From NCBI GenBank assembly GCA_904420025.1, contig CAJFTW010000017.1:1-41171 (forward strand): 41,171 nt of DNA, in the 5' to 3' direction. Source of the DNA: Candidatus Pseudolachnospira avium. GTDB lineage: Bacteria; Bacillota; Clostridia; Lachnospirales; Lachnospiraceae. This document shows, piece by piece, positions 22,213 through 30,932 of this stretch (position 1 is the stretch's first letter; every line of letters begins with the position of its first letter). A program made the position numbers and the translations under genes. The notes below the pieces were generated by a model that ran no database searches, was not told the origin of the DNA, and saw only the letters and a list, made by a program, of their open reading frames with translations.

Positions 22213-25146
22213 ATGCTGAATATAGACCACTTGTGCCCGGGCTGCCTGGGCAGCTGGGAGGATCCGCAAAAGCCCTGCCCCCACTGCGGCTTTTCCTGGG
22301 AGAAGGCCAACACCAACCCCCGGCTGATTCCTTTGTTTACCGTCATCGGCGGCCGTTACCTGCTGGGCTCCCGTATCGGTGCCGGCGGCTTTGGCATTCT
22401 CTACCGGGCCATGGATTTGGTCCAGGAACAACAGGTGGCTGTCAAAGAATTCTTTCCGGAGGAGCTGGCCCGGCGGGAGGAGGAGCAGGTCCTCCCCCTG
22501 TCCCCGGAGCAGGAGACGGCCTTCCGGAAGGCCATGGAAGGTTTCCGGCAGGAAGCCTACCTGCTGTCCCAGGCCAAAGATATACCAGGCATTGTCCCCT
22601 TCCGGGATTGCTTCAGCGAGAACGGCACCTGCTATCTGATTATGGACTATGTTCCCGGCGTCAGCCTGGCCCGCTGCCTGCGGAAGCCGGATGCGCGTTT
22701 TTCCCAGGAGGAAGCGCTGCAGCGGATGCACCCGGTTCTGGCCGCCGTAAGCGAAATGCACCGGCGAGGGATCCTGCACCGGGACATCAGCCCGGAAAAC
22801 CTGATCCTGGGGCCGGACGGCTCCCTGACCCTCATAGATTTTGGGGCGGCCCGGGAATATGCCGCCGGGGAAGCAAACCTCACCGTCATCCTGAAGCCTG
22901 GCTACGCCCCGGAGGAGCAGTACCACACCGGCAGCCGCCAGGGCCCCTGGACGGATGTCTACGCCTGCTGCGCCGTCCTCTACCAGATGGTCAGCGGCGT
23001 CCTTCCCCAGGACGCCGCCTCCCGCCGGAAGCAGGACCAGCTGCTGCCCCTGGACCAGCTGCCGGACATCCGGGTGACCCCCGCCTTCGCCCGGGCCATA
23101 GAGAAAGGAATGTCCCTGGAGGCGGCAGACCGCTTCGGTTCCATCCGGGAGCTCATGGCATCGCTGGAAGCTTCCGCCCCAGTGGAGAAGCCTTCGGTAG
23201 CAGCGGAGGCGCCGGAGGACCAGACTGCGCCGGAACCGCAAGCGATGAAGGGATCTCAGACGATGCCGGAACCTCAGCCTACGCCGGAACCTCAGCCTAC
23301 GCCGGAACCTCAGCCTGGGCAGGAGCCTCAGCCTGAACAGGAGCCTCAGCCTGAACAGGAGCCTCAGCCGATGCAGAGACAGGGCTCCCGCTCCCGGCGG
23401 CCGCTGTTTCTGGCAGGGGCGGCGGTGGCGGCAGTGGTTCTCTGCGCTGTATTCCTTCTAAACCGGAATGGAGGGAGTGGCCAGAGCAGCCCTTCCTCCT
23501 CCCTGTCCGAGACCACGCTGGACCTTTCACAGATGGAGGAGGTTTCCGTCTGGGGGGACGGCACCTCAATCCGGCTGGAAATCCCTGCCCAGCTGATGGA
23601 GCTGTGCGAGCTGGGGGACGGCGAGGGTTTCAGCCTTCGCCTGGTTACTGACCGTTATTCCGTCTCCCTGATCACCATCGACCGCATACCGGTGGAACCC
23701 AGCACTTCCGGGATCTATGACCAGATACCGCTGTATTTGGACACGGATTACCTGTACTGCATGGATATTGCCGGCCTGGTCTACCAGGAGAACCCGGAAA
23801 CCAACCTTACCCAGGAGCAGCTGGCTCTGGTGCAGCAGGGGGGCCGGGCCATGCGGGTACACACCCCCTCCCGCACCTATTCCGGGGAGGAACTGCTGCG
23901 GAACCTACAGGATTCCAGCGACCCTGCCAGCGGCCTGTCCCTCTATGGCTGCCTCTGCGACTGGAGCCTGACCCTGCCGGAAGAGATGGCAGGCTATGTC
24001 CAGACCAGACTGGAGATCGGCTTTGACAACGCCGGTACCTTCTTTGAATCTGCTCAAGTCAGTGTTTACGGGATCGACACGGAGGGAAGCCAGACCTCCC
24101 AGGGAGCCTTCCGGATTACAGTAGGGGACATAGACCCGGATGGGATTACCGGATGGTACAGCACGGAGATCGCAGAGAATGTCTGGCTTGGCCTAAGCAC
24201 CCCCGATGGCGTTTCTCTCTCGGAGTATGCCGGAGAACTGGAAGAAGCCGCCTTGGCAGAAGCCTGGGAGGTGATGCTGGCCAACCTGGACGCCATTGTC
24301 TTGACCTCTCCGAACGGCGAGGAGACAGAACTGGCTCCGCTGCTGCTGGGAAGCGACCAGAGCCTTCATTGGGCCAGCGAAGGGCTGGGCATCTCCCTTA
24401 CCCTTCCCATGGAGCTGAAAAACGTGGTACAGTGCACCGCCACGGATGACCGGCTGACCCTGAGCCTGGATGGCGTGCAGATGTTCTCCATCCTGCGGAC
24501 GGACACCCCCGGGGAGGAGGATGCAGACCTGGGAAACGGCGTCTGGCTGCAGATGGATTGCCTGCGTTTTGTACAGAATCCAGAGCGAGTCTTTCCGGAA
24601 GGCACTGCCCTGCCGGAGACCTGGGAGGAGAGCTGGGAGCTGTTCTACTCCTCCGCCGATCGGGTTGCGGTTACCCTGCCGGACGGCACGGAGACAAACC
24701 TGTTCCGGCTTCTAGACAGCGCCCAAGGTCAGGCTTCCTACTACTCTGACACCCCCCAGGAGTACACAGACCCGGACTATGGATGGCGGATGGAGTTTCC
24801 CGCAGAGCTGTTCCTGGAGAACGGAGGTCTCAGTTGGGAAGAGATGGAGAAGGACACGGATTACCTGAATGGCTTATATGTCCTGTATGTCCATATCAAT
24901 GATTCCGGCCTCCATTTCTACAGCCTTTACGTGTATGTGCTGGAGGAGGATGCCCCGGATCCGGAAGGATTCCACCCCGAATATATCGTTGAGGTATACC
25001 GGGGGAACGGAATCCGGATGGTAACCATCGCCGATGATCTTGAAGAGCGCATGGTGGAAGACGGCGTCAGCCAGGCTCTGCAGGATGCCATCCGCCAGGT
25101 CTCTCTGATCACTCCGGACGGGCAGCCACACTATTTGTGGCAGTAA
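22213..25146 (+). CDS. Membrane-anchored Ser/Thr protein kinase with zinc ribbon and outer repeats
   Basis: The 977-residue protein starts with a zinc ribbon (C8, C11, C22, C25), then a eukaryotic-type kinase domain (about 45-325): G-loop GAGGFG (56-61), K78 in VAVKEF, HRDISPEN (D171, N176), DFG (189-191) and APEE (212-215). The catalytic-loop lysine of HRDLKPEN is serine here. A Glu/Pro/Gln linker (about 350-390) with six-residue repeats leads to one membrane helix (about 396-416). The roughly 560-residue outer part is acidic and beta-rich and seems to hold about four divergent units, each opening with a segment such as IRLEIPAQL, WSLTLPEEM, ISLTLPMEL or WRMEFPAEL. A sensor kinase is inferred; ligand and targets are unknown. 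AAGGAG lies 8 bases before the ATG. Confidence 0.88.
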   Translation: MLNIDHLCPGCLGSWEDPQKPCPHCGFSWEKANTNPRLIPLFTVIGGRYLLGSRIGAGGFGILYRAMDLVQEQQVAVKEFFPEELARREEEQVLPLSPEQETAFRKAMEGFRQEAYLLSQAKDIPGIVPFRDCFSENGTCYLIMDYVPGVSLARCLRKPDARFSQEEALQRMHPVLAAVSEMHRRGILHRDISPENLILGPDGSLTLIDFGAAREYAAGEANLTVILKPGYAPEEQYHTGSRQGPWTDVYACCAVLYQMVSGVLPQDAASRRKQDQLLPLDQLPDIRVTPAFARAIEKGMSLEAADRFGSIRELMASLEASAPVEKPSVAAEAPEDQTAPEPQAMKGSQTMPEPQPTPEPQPTPEPQPGQEPQPEQEPQPEQEPQPMQRQGSRSRRPLFLAGAAVAAVVLCAVFLLNRNGGSGQSSPSSSLSETTLDLSQMEEVSVWGDGTSIRLEIPAQLMELCELGDGEGFSLRLVTDRYSVSLITIDRIPVEPSTSGIYDQIPLYLDTDYLYCMDIAGLVYQENPETNLTQEQLALVQQGGRAMRVHTPSRTYSGEELLRNLQDSSDPASGLSLYGCLCDWSLTLPEEMAGYVQTRLEIGFDNAGTFFESAQVSVYGIDTEGSQTSQGAFRITVGDIDPDGITGWYSTEIAENVWLGLSTPDGVSLSEYAGELEEAALAEAWEVMLANLDAIVLTSPNGEETELAPLLLGSDQSLHWASEGLGISLTLPMELKNVVQCTATDDRLTLSLDGVQMFSILRTDTPGEEDADLGNGVWLQMDCLRFVQNPERVFPEGTALPETWEESWELFYSSADRVAVTLPDGTETNLFRLLDSAQGQASYYSDTPQEYTDPDYGWRMEFPAELFLENGGLSWEEMEKDTDYLNGLYVLYVHINDSGLHFYSLYVYVLEEDAPDPEGFHPEYIVEVYRGNGIRMVTIADDLEERMVEDGVSQALQDAIRQVSLITPDGQPHYLWQ
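23266..23370 (+). repeat. In-frame 18-bp tandem repeats coding for the kinase linker
   Basis: About six units of 18 bases code for EPQPTP- and EPQPEQ-type hexapeptides between the kinase domain and the membrane helix. Later units differ from early ones at several bases, suggesting stepwise expansion. Length changes here would keep the frame. Confidence 0.8.
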
Positions 25147-25230
25147 GCTTTCCTGCCCGCCGGCACGGGCTCCACGGATTATAGAAGCCCTCGGATTGCT
25201 CCGCGCTTACGCACTCCCGCAATCCTACCT
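25143..25230 (-). repeat. 88-bp dispersed repeat, copy 2
   Basis: This is the inverted counterpart of 445-532. Its first bases include the kinase stop codon (25144-25146). Read on the minus strand the conserved hairpin is GGATTGC / GCAATCC with inner GTGC / GCGC and a GTAA loop; the one changed base in the inner stem keeps pairing as a G-T wobble. Confidence 0.6.
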
Positions 25231-25234
25231 TTCA

Positions 25235-25287
25235 GAAGAAAAGGCGGCAGATTTCCCTACCCCATGGAAATCTGCCGCCTTTTCTTC
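25235..25287. terminator. Bidirectional terminator between the kinase and leucine-rich-repeat genes
   Basis: Two 22-base arms (25235-25256 and 25266-25287) pair perfectly around a 9-base loop. The A-rich left end and T-rich right end suit termination from both converging genes. Confidence 0.85.
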
Positions 25288-25328
25288 CCGCCCCCCTGAT
25301 CTTCCGGCCGGGGGAGAGGCTTCCTGAA

Positions 25329-26468
25329 TCAGTTGATCTCTGTAAACGGAATATCGTAGGCATCCGCGTAGCTTTCCGCCACGGAGCCTTCATGGCCTTG
25401 GATCGTCAGGCTCTCACAGGACTGAAACGCCGACTGCCCAATATAGGTCACGCTCTCCGGGATCGTGATACTGCTGAGGCTATGGCAGGTGAAAAATGCC
25501 GCACCGCCTATGGTGGTCACACTGTCCGGAAGCTCCACCGCCGTAAGACCGGTGCCCTGAAACGCGGCGCGCCCAATCCGCACCAAGCCGTCCGGCAGGC
25601 CGATGTAATACAGCTCCTCGCACCCGGAAAAGCAGGAGTCCGCAATGGCAACGGTTCCCGGTTCCAGCTCCACCGCCACCGCATTAGACGTATAAGAGGC
25701 ATTGTACAGGTACGCAACCTTTCCCGCGTAAACCACCGTATTATTTTCAGCCGCTTCCAGCCAGGCGGTTCCGGCAAAAGCCTGGCTCCCAATGGACAGG
25801 ACGCTGTCCGGGACTGAAATTTCGCTCAAATTTACAAAATTGAAGAACGCTCTCTCCGCAACCCCCAGGGTACCGTCCGCAATCTCCACCGCTGTAATCT
25901 CTTCCATGTTGTCGCACTTATAGCCATACACAACCTTTCCGATGTACATCATCCCATCCGGTTGGTTCTCATACCAGGCGGTTCCGTCAAACGCGTAAGC
26001 CCGGATGGATATGGTACTGTCCGGCAGGACGATTTCTTCCAGGTTGGAACAGTTGCGAAACGCCTCCTCACCGATGCGTGTTACGGTGTCCGGAATCACC
26101 ACTTTCGTAATATCCGTATTGCCGGTAAAAGAGTATTGATCAATACACTCCACCGTGTATCCATCAATGGTTTTGGGAATCACCACCTCCGTGTCAGTCC
26201 CTGTATACCCGGAAATGCTAATTGTCTCATCTTCCTCCATATAGTGGGAATACTGGAAATACTGCTCATCCGTATAAACCGTATCGTCTTCCTCCGTCTC
26301 CTCAACGGAAGATTCCGCCGCCTCTCCGGATTCATCCTGCGCCGCGTCTGAGACAGCTGCGCTCTCCACCGGATCCGAATTCGCCGCCCCCTCATCCGCG
26401 GCGCAGCCGGACAATCCGGCTGTTGCCGTCAAAAGCGCCATTGCCCAAATTAGGATTTTCCTTTTCAT
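25329..26468 (-). CDS. Leucine-rich-repeat (BspA-type) lipoprotein
   Basis: The 379-residue product begins with a lipoprotein signal peptide (MKRKILIWAMALLTATAG, lipobox LSGC, lipidated cysteine at residue 22) and an acidic Ala/Ser/Glu linker to about residue 70. The rest consists of BspA-type leucine-rich repeats of about 23 residues, for example ITKVVIPDTVTRIGEEAFRNCSNLEEIVLPDS and ISVPDSVLSIGSQAF. Such proteins sit on the cell surface and often bind host or bacterial proteins or glycans; no specific partner can be given. AAAGGAG lies about 7 bases before the ATG and a promoter is at 26502-26530. It converges on the kinase gene over a shared terminator. Confidence 0.88.
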   Translation of the reverse strand: MKRKILIWAMALLTATAGLSGCAADEGAANSDPVESAAVSDAAQDESGEAAESSVEETEEDDTVYTDEQYFQYSHYMEEDETISISGYTGTDTEVVIPKTIDGYTVECIDQYSFTGNTDITKVVIPDTVTRIGEEAFRNCSNLEEIVLPDSTISIRAYAFDGTAWYENQPDGMMYIGKVVYGYKCDNMEEITAVEIADGTLGVAERAFFNFVNLSEISVPDSVLSIGSQAFAGTAWLEAAENNTVVYAGKVAYLYNASYTSNAVAVELEPGTVAIADSCFSGCEELYYIGLPDGLVRIGRAAFQGTGLTAVELPDSVTTIGGAAFFTCHSLSSITIPESVTYIGQSAFQSCESLTIQGHEGSVAESYADAYDIPFTEIN

Positions 26469-26501
26469 CCATATTCTCCTTTCGTTGTACTCTCCCTCTG
26501 T

Positions 26502-26530
26502 AGAATACTGTAAAAATCACTCCGCATCAA
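26502..26530 (-). promoter_or_regulatory. Promoter of the leucine-rich-repeat lipoprotein gene
   Basis: TTGATG (26525-26530, minus strand) and TATTCT (26502-26507) are 17 bases apart. Confidence 0.5.
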
Positions 26531-26631
26531 TGCGGGGCAAATTTTGTGGCAGGATTTTTTGGAAGGACGAAAAAGGATTCCCTCCCCTCTCACGGCTGCA
26601 TTCCAGGGCCGCAATCCGCATCGTTGTGTCA

Positions 26632-26648
26632 CTCGTAAAATTTACGAG
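26632..26648. promoter_or_regulatory. Perfect palindrome, candidate operator of the ClpX-like cluster
   Basis: CTCGTAAA and TTTACGAG flank a single central A. The site lies about 125 bases upstream of the ATG and just upstream of a TATACT box (26667-26672), where a regulator would control transcription. No regulator gene lies beside it. Confidence 0.45.
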
Positions 26649-26772
26649 AATGTTTTTTCAGGAGTCTATACTGTCTGTGGCACCGGAGAGGGTATCTTCT
26701 TCCCCTCCCACAACACAAGAAAAACGCTGGATGCCGTGTGAAGATCGGCAAAATCAAGGAAAGGAGTAGATT

Positions 26773-28221
26773 ATGAGAAAATCCATTTGTGTACAGTGGT
26801 TCCGGAATATCCTCACCGAGGTTTCCGCCGGCCGCGGACGCTGGCCACAGACCAATCCCGCCAAGGATTTTGTCCGGGACGCCAAGCTGGGCCAGTTTGA
26901 TTCCCTATCGGATGACGCGTACGGCGCCCTTCTCAGCGAGACGGAAGAGCTGTCCACCTTCTGGCAGATGGCCCAGAGCAAAAGCTCCTTTGAGCTGCTG
27001 CAGGCGGCCCTGGAGAAGATCGAGCTGCCGGCAGACCAGGCCGCCGCGCTGGCGGAGATCCTGGCAGAGTGCTATGCCGCCTCGGTGACGGCCTTCACGC
27101 CGGAGGATGCCATTCCGCAGGTTTGCCAAGAGGACGAAGGGGAGGAGGACTGGCTCCAGGAATTTACGGACGATGACTGGGAGCAAAGCTTCGTCCAAAA
27201 CCTGCAGGATGCCGCCAAGGCCGTCAAACAGGCCTCCCCTGCCCCGGAGCCGGAGCCCCCGGCTGTCAAAAAGAGCGCCGCTTCCCGCCCCAAGCCGGCG
27301 ACACCGGACCAGATGACGCCGCAGCAGATTTACGCCTTTCTGGCCGCCCGGATCTACGGCCAGGAGGAGGCGGTAAAGGCCGCCGCCATGCTCCTCTACA
27401 ACCATCTGCACCACCGGAAGCGGAACCTGCTGATGGCTGGCCCCACTGGCTGCGGCAAGACGGAAATCTGGCGGGCCGCCCAGCAGCTGTACCCCAGCAT
27501 CCGCATTGTGGACTCCACCGCCATCACCATGGAGGGCTGGTCCGGCAGCTTTAAAATCCGGGACATTTTCACGGATATGAGCCCTTCGGAAATCCAGCAG
27601 TGCATTGTGGTTTTCGATGAGTTCGACAAGTTCTGCGAACCCCGGGTGGGCTCCGGCGGCAGCGATTTCAGCGCAGCCGGGCAGAATGAGCTGCTGAAGC
27701 TCATTGAAGGCGGCCGCATCCTCTACCCGGAGGACAAGGGAAAACCCGCCCTGGACTTTGACAGCTCCTCCATCAGCTTCGTGTTCTGCGGCAGCTTTGA
27801 GAGGCTGACAGAGGCCAAGGCCCAGGGGCTGGCCCCACGCTCCATCGGCTTTGGGAATCCGGTGGAAGCCCCCTCCTCCTACGACCAGTATCAGCTGGCC
27901 ATCTCCCCGGAGGACCTGGTTCAGTACGCCCATATCCGGCTGGAGATTGCCGGGCGCATCGGCCAGGTGGTCCAGCTGGCCCCCATGCGGGCCCAGGATT
28001 TTGACCACATCCTGGAGGATACCGCCCTCTCCCCGCTGCACCAGCTGGAGCAGCAATACGGCGTCCGGCTGCACCTGGACAGCCAGACCCGGCAGCAGCT
28101 GATCCGGGAGGCAGAGGAAAACCACATGGGTGTCCGCTACCTGCGCAACCGCCTGCAGCAGCTGCTGGATGACCAGATTTTCCTCCACTGGGATCAGAGC
28201 GAGTACCAGCTGGAAGCCTGA
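26773..28221 (+). CDS. ClpX-like AAA+ unfoldase with a non-standard N-terminus
   Basis: The 482-residue product carries a ClpX/HslU-type AAA+ module in its second half: Walker A GPTGCGKT (223-230), Walker B VVFDEFDKF (D282, E283), a pore-1 loop EGWSG (254-258) in the place of ClpX GYVG, a sensor-2-like GVRYLR near the end, and SIGFGNP (357-363), which matches the IGF loop by which ClpX docks on ClpP. The ClpX zinc-binding domain is absent. Instead residues 5-65 form a small helical region that faintly recalls the YozE/SAM-like fold, followed by an acidic stretch (EDEGEEDWLQEFTDDDWEQ) and a Pro-rich linker. It probably unfolds selected proteins for ClpP or remodels them. AAGGAG lies shortly before the ATG. 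It is the first of four genes on one strand. Confidence 0.8.
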   Translation: MRKSICVQWFRNILTEVSAGRGRWPQTNPAKDFVRDAKLGQFDSLSDDAYGALLSETEELSTFWQMAQSKSSFELLQAALEKIELPADQAAALAEILAECYAASVTAFTPEDAIPQVCQEDEGEEDWLQEFTDDDWEQSFVQNLQDAAKAVKQASPAPEPEPPAVKKSAASRPKPATPDQMTPQQIYAFLAARIYGQEEAVKAAAMLLYNHLHHRKRNLLMAGPTGCGKTEIWRAAQQLYPSIRIVDSTAITMEGWSGSFKIRDIFTDMSPSEIQQCIVVFDEFDKFCEPRVGSGGSDFSAAGQNELLKLIEGGRILYPEDKGKPALDFDSSSISFVFCGSFERLTEAKAQGLAPRSIGFGNPVEAPSSYDQYQLAISPEDLVQYAHIRLEIAGRIGQVVQLAPMRAQDFDHILEDTALSPLHQLEQQYGVRLHLDSQTRQQLIREAEENHMGVRYLRNRLQQLLDDQIFLHWDQSEYQLEA

Positions 28222-28309
28222 CCGGCGGCTTGCCGCCTTGCCCGGCAAACCGTTTTCCCAGCCCCATCCGCCGGCCGCGCCGCCCGGTATGGCATATCCC
28301 CCGGAAATC

Positions 28310-28318
28310 TGCTATACT
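28310..28318 (+). promoter_or_regulatory. Possible internal promoter of the ClpX-like cluster
   Basis: TGC followed by TATACT (28313-28318) forms an extended -10 about 42 bases before the ATG at 28360; the -35 region is poor. It would let the last three genes be read without the ATPase gene. Confidence 0.35.
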
Positions 28319-28359
28319 GGTGGTGCGGCGGCCATCCGCCGGAAAGGAAGGAACATCTC

Positions 28360-29469
28360 ATGAAATCGGTTGAGGAATACAGCACCCAGGACATTTCCCT
28401 GATGGAATTTCGGGAAAAGCTGTTCCGGGAGGAAATAGAGCGCTACACCGCCGCCATCACCGGGGAAAGAGAGAGCATTCTCCCCTTTGTCCGGGATGAA
28501 AGCGGGCGCTACAGCGAGGAAAAAACCTGGGATTTTATCCGGGAGCTGACCCACTGCGCCTATATCTACTGGGAATACAGCAAAGAACAGCTCCGGCAGG
28601 CAGAGCGGTCGGAAGGCACCATGGAAGAGTTTATTGAGCTGACCTACGGCGCCGCCGCAGCCTTTTCTCCCCAGGAGGAGGAGTTCCTGCAGAGCTTTCT
28701 TTACTGTGCCCTCCGGGTGTCCGAGGCCAACCCCTGGAGAAACACCGGCGGCGGCACGCAAACCTTCCAGGATCTGATCCGGTTCGCCGGAGAGCGTTAC
28801 AGCAGCCAGATCCAGCTGTACGTGGAAGAGGCCACAGCGGAAGCGGCAGGTAACCGGTATGCGAACCTGAAAGGACTGTACCGTCCGGCCTCCTGGCTCT
28901 ACCATCTGCTCACCGGCGGATATCTCTCCGACCTCTATCCGGAAGAGTCCCGGAAAGATTATTTTGGGCAGCTGCCCTTTTACCTGCAGGCCGAGCTGGG
29001 GAATTGGAGCCGTACCCCCTCCGCCTACGCCCGGGAAATGGATGCGCTCTGTTCGGATCCGGAGCTGTTTGCGGCGGATTCCGAGGAGCCGGCCATCCGC
29101 AGTCCGGAAAGCCTGGAGCGGGAGCACGAGGAACAGCGGCTGCGGCAGGAGGAGGCCAGCCAGATCCGGGAACAGTTCGCCCAGCCGGAAGAGTTTGTGC
29201 GCCGGTATCTGCACTTTAAAAACCGCCAATATGCCGTGAACTATGACTATGGCGACATTCCGGACGTCGGCGAGTTTTCCCTGGAGAGCATCATCGACAC
29301 CCTGCCGGCTCTGATCCAAGGGGCAGTCCGCCTGTTTACAGAAAGCCACGGCCTCTCCCACATCCAGGATGACAACGCCTATTTTACTGCCGTCTCCCTG
29401 CTGCGCCAGTCCAACAAACGGTTCCGGAAGCTGAGCCGGAAGCCGGAGGAGGTGGGCTCCCATGGCTGA
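28360..29469 (+). CDS. Unknown helical protein, second gene of the ClpX-like cluster
   Basis: I cannot assign the 369-residue product. It appears soluble and mostly helical, without signal peptide, membrane segment or classic catalytic motif. Landmarks: an acidic N-terminal half (EEYSTQDISLMEFREKLFREEIERYTAAI), a central part rich in aromatic residues (YRPASWLYHLLTGGYLSDLYPEE), a charged coiled-coil-like stretch (LEREHEEQRLRQEEASQIREQF, about residues 248-270) and a C-terminal part with YAVNYDYGDIPDVG. GGAAAGGAAGG precedes the ATG. It lies 138 bases after the ATPase gene and its last 8 bases overlap the next gene, so the two products are probably made together. A substrate or adaptor role for the ATPase is inferred from position only. 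Confidence 0.7.
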   Translation: MKSVEEYSTQDISLMEFREKLFREEIERYTAAITGERESILPFVRDESGRYSEEKTWDFIRELTHCAYIYWEYSKEQLRQAERSEGTMEEFIELTYGAAAAFSPQEEEFLQSFLYCALRVSEANPWRNTGGGTQTFQDLIRFAGERYSSQIQLYVEEATAEAAGNRYANLKGLYRPASWLYHLLTGGYLSDLYPEESRKDYFGQLPFYLQAELGNWSRTPSAYAREMDALCSDPELFAADSEEPAIRSPESLEREHEEQRLRQEEASQIREQFAQPEEFVRRYLHFKNRQYAVNYDYGDIPDVGEFSLESIIDTLPALIQGAVRLFTESHGLSHIQDDNAYFTAVSLLRQSNKRFRKLSRKPEEVGSHG

Positions 29470-30847
29470 ATTTCAGGATACCTTCCTGCAGGATCTCTGG
29501 CAGGACATGCTCCTGCGGGAAAGCCGCTCTCTGCTCTGCGGCTATTTCCGGGAGGAAAAGCGGCGGCACCCGCTGGTACAGGCCCGGAAAGCCCGGTGGG
29601 AGGGGCTCCGGGCCAGTGCGGATCCGTCCACGGAGGCCGCCAGGGGCCAGGGAGCCCTGGCACCGGCTGGCGAGAGCCTGGAAGCCCCGGTGCCGGCGGA
29701 CCCGGACAGCACTCCCCCGGTGCCGCCCGGGGAAAACCAAGGAGCTCCGGCCAGGAAACGAAGCTCCCGCCGCCCCCGGAAAAGCGACCGGGAGCACCCC
29801 TGTGTGGAGCTCCTGTGCCGCTATTACGACTTTCTCCAGCTGGCCGCTGCCCTCCGGAGACAGGGGGACTTCCCGGGGATGGCCGCCGCTGCCGCTGCCT
29901 TCCGGGAACAGCTGCGCCAAAGCGCGGAGGAGGCCAAGGTCAGCCGGAAACGCCGGCAGCCGGTGCTGGATGCCCTCCGGCGGGCAGAGGAATCGGAAGA
30001 CGGCCAACTGCCCCCCGGATTTTGGGAGCAGGCGTTGGGCCGTACCATTGACCTGCATGTATACGCCGAGGCAGCCCAGTTTCTGTACAATGCTGGCCTC
30101 CCTCTGCCCCCAGAGGACGGGAAGCGCACGGAAGACGGCATCCCCGCCGCCCCCCGCCGGAACCCGGCCCGGATCAAGACCGTGCCGCTGAAGCTGCTGG
30201 ACTATTACTTCCGCCGGAAGGGCCTCTCCCTGGAGGAACTCTCCTCCGTCAGCCGCATGTCCGCCGCCTGGATTGCCGGGCAGCCAGAGCTTCAGGAAAA
30301 GCTGGAGGACGTGTACGACTTTGCCTGCGACAACCGGATGACCCGGGCGGTGATTCCCCTGCTTCTGGACAACGCCTCCGGCACCGGCCTGTATGTGCTG
30401 GGCTCCGAGTACCTGCAGAGCTGGAAGGAGGGGAGCCCGGACGGCAGGAAGGTGCAGGAAATCCTGCGGGGAAGATCCTGCTGCTACGCCATTGTCCGCT
30501 TCCTGAATCTGGAACTGGAGGAGGACGGCCAGTATTTCTGGGCCCCCTACTCGGTGGTGGACCTGATGTATGAAAAATGTGACACCAACCCAGAGAGTAT
30601 CCTGTTTGGTGATCTGGACAAGGCGCTGAACATCTACAGCGGCCAGCTTCACGTAACCTCCCAGGATATTCTCTACGAAAACTATCGCAGTGAAAACGTG
30701 GTGCACATTCAGGAGGACGCAGTGGCCCTGGATCCGGAATTCCGGAAATACTTCCAGATTCTGGAGGAGGAAGACGATCTGGAGGCGGAAATCCGCCGCA
30801 GCCAGAGTGACTACCGCAGGCGGCTCGCACAGCGGTATTCCTCTTGA
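29462..30847 (+). CDS. Unknown protein, third gene of the ClpX-like cluster
   Basis: The 461-residue product is not a family I recognise. Residues 1-45 are helical and charged; 46-115 are a disordered-looking linker rich in Pro, Ala and Gly that ends in a basic patch (RKRSSRRPRKSDR). The remainder looks like a folded helical domain with PLKLLDYYFRRKGLSLEELSSVSRMSAAWI, which has a helix-turn-helix flavour, and YDFACDNRMTRAVIPLLLDNASG. The C-terminal part ends in a charged helix (EEEDDLEAEIRRSQSDYRRRLAQRY). There is no membrane segment or signal peptide. GGAGGAGG lies about 8 bases before the ATG, inside the end of the preceding gene (8-base overlap), which points to coupled translation. Confidence 0.7.
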   Translation: MAEFQDTFLQDLWQDMLLRESRSLLCGYFREEKRRHPLVQARKARWEGLRASADPSTEAARGQGALAPAGESLEAPVPADPDSTPPVPPGENQGAPARKRSSRRPRKSDREHPCVELLCRYYDFLQLAAALRRQGDFPGMAAAAAAFREQLRQSAEEAKVSRKRRQPVLDALRRAEESEDGQLPPGFWEQALGRTIDLHVYAEAAQFLYNAGLPLPPEDGKRTEDGIPAAPRRNPARIKTVPLKLLDYYFRRKGLSLEELSSVSRMSAAWIAGQPELQEKLEDVYDFACDNRMTRAVIPLLLDNASGTGLYVLGSEYLQSWKEGSPDGRKVQEILRGRSCCYAIVRFLNLELEEDGQYFWAPYSVVDLMYEKCDTNPESILFGDLDKALNIYSGQLHVTSQDILYENYRSENVVHIQEDAVALDPEFRKYFQILEEEDDLEAEIRRSQSDYRRRLAQRYSS

Positions 30848-30932
30848 AGAGATCCGTCTGCGCATGTGCACCGTAGACGTCCCCCATTTTTCGCGAAAAA
30901 GTGAGGACACAGCCAAGAAAGAGAGGACAATT

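Larger units (their letters stand above)
26469..26772. other. Divergent region between the lipoprotein gene and the ClpX-like cluster
   Basis: These 304 bases hold the minus-strand promoter at 26502-26530, a perfect 17-bp palindrome at 26632-26648, a TATACT box at 26667-26672 that may be the -10 of the plus-strand cluster (no clear -35), and the ribosome site AAAGGAG before 26773. No gene is seen in between. Confidence 0.55.

Noticed and set aside
23266-23370. CRISPR-like array
   Set aside because: The 18-bp units are contiguous, in frame and code for a Pro/Glu linker inside the kinase gene; there are no spacers.
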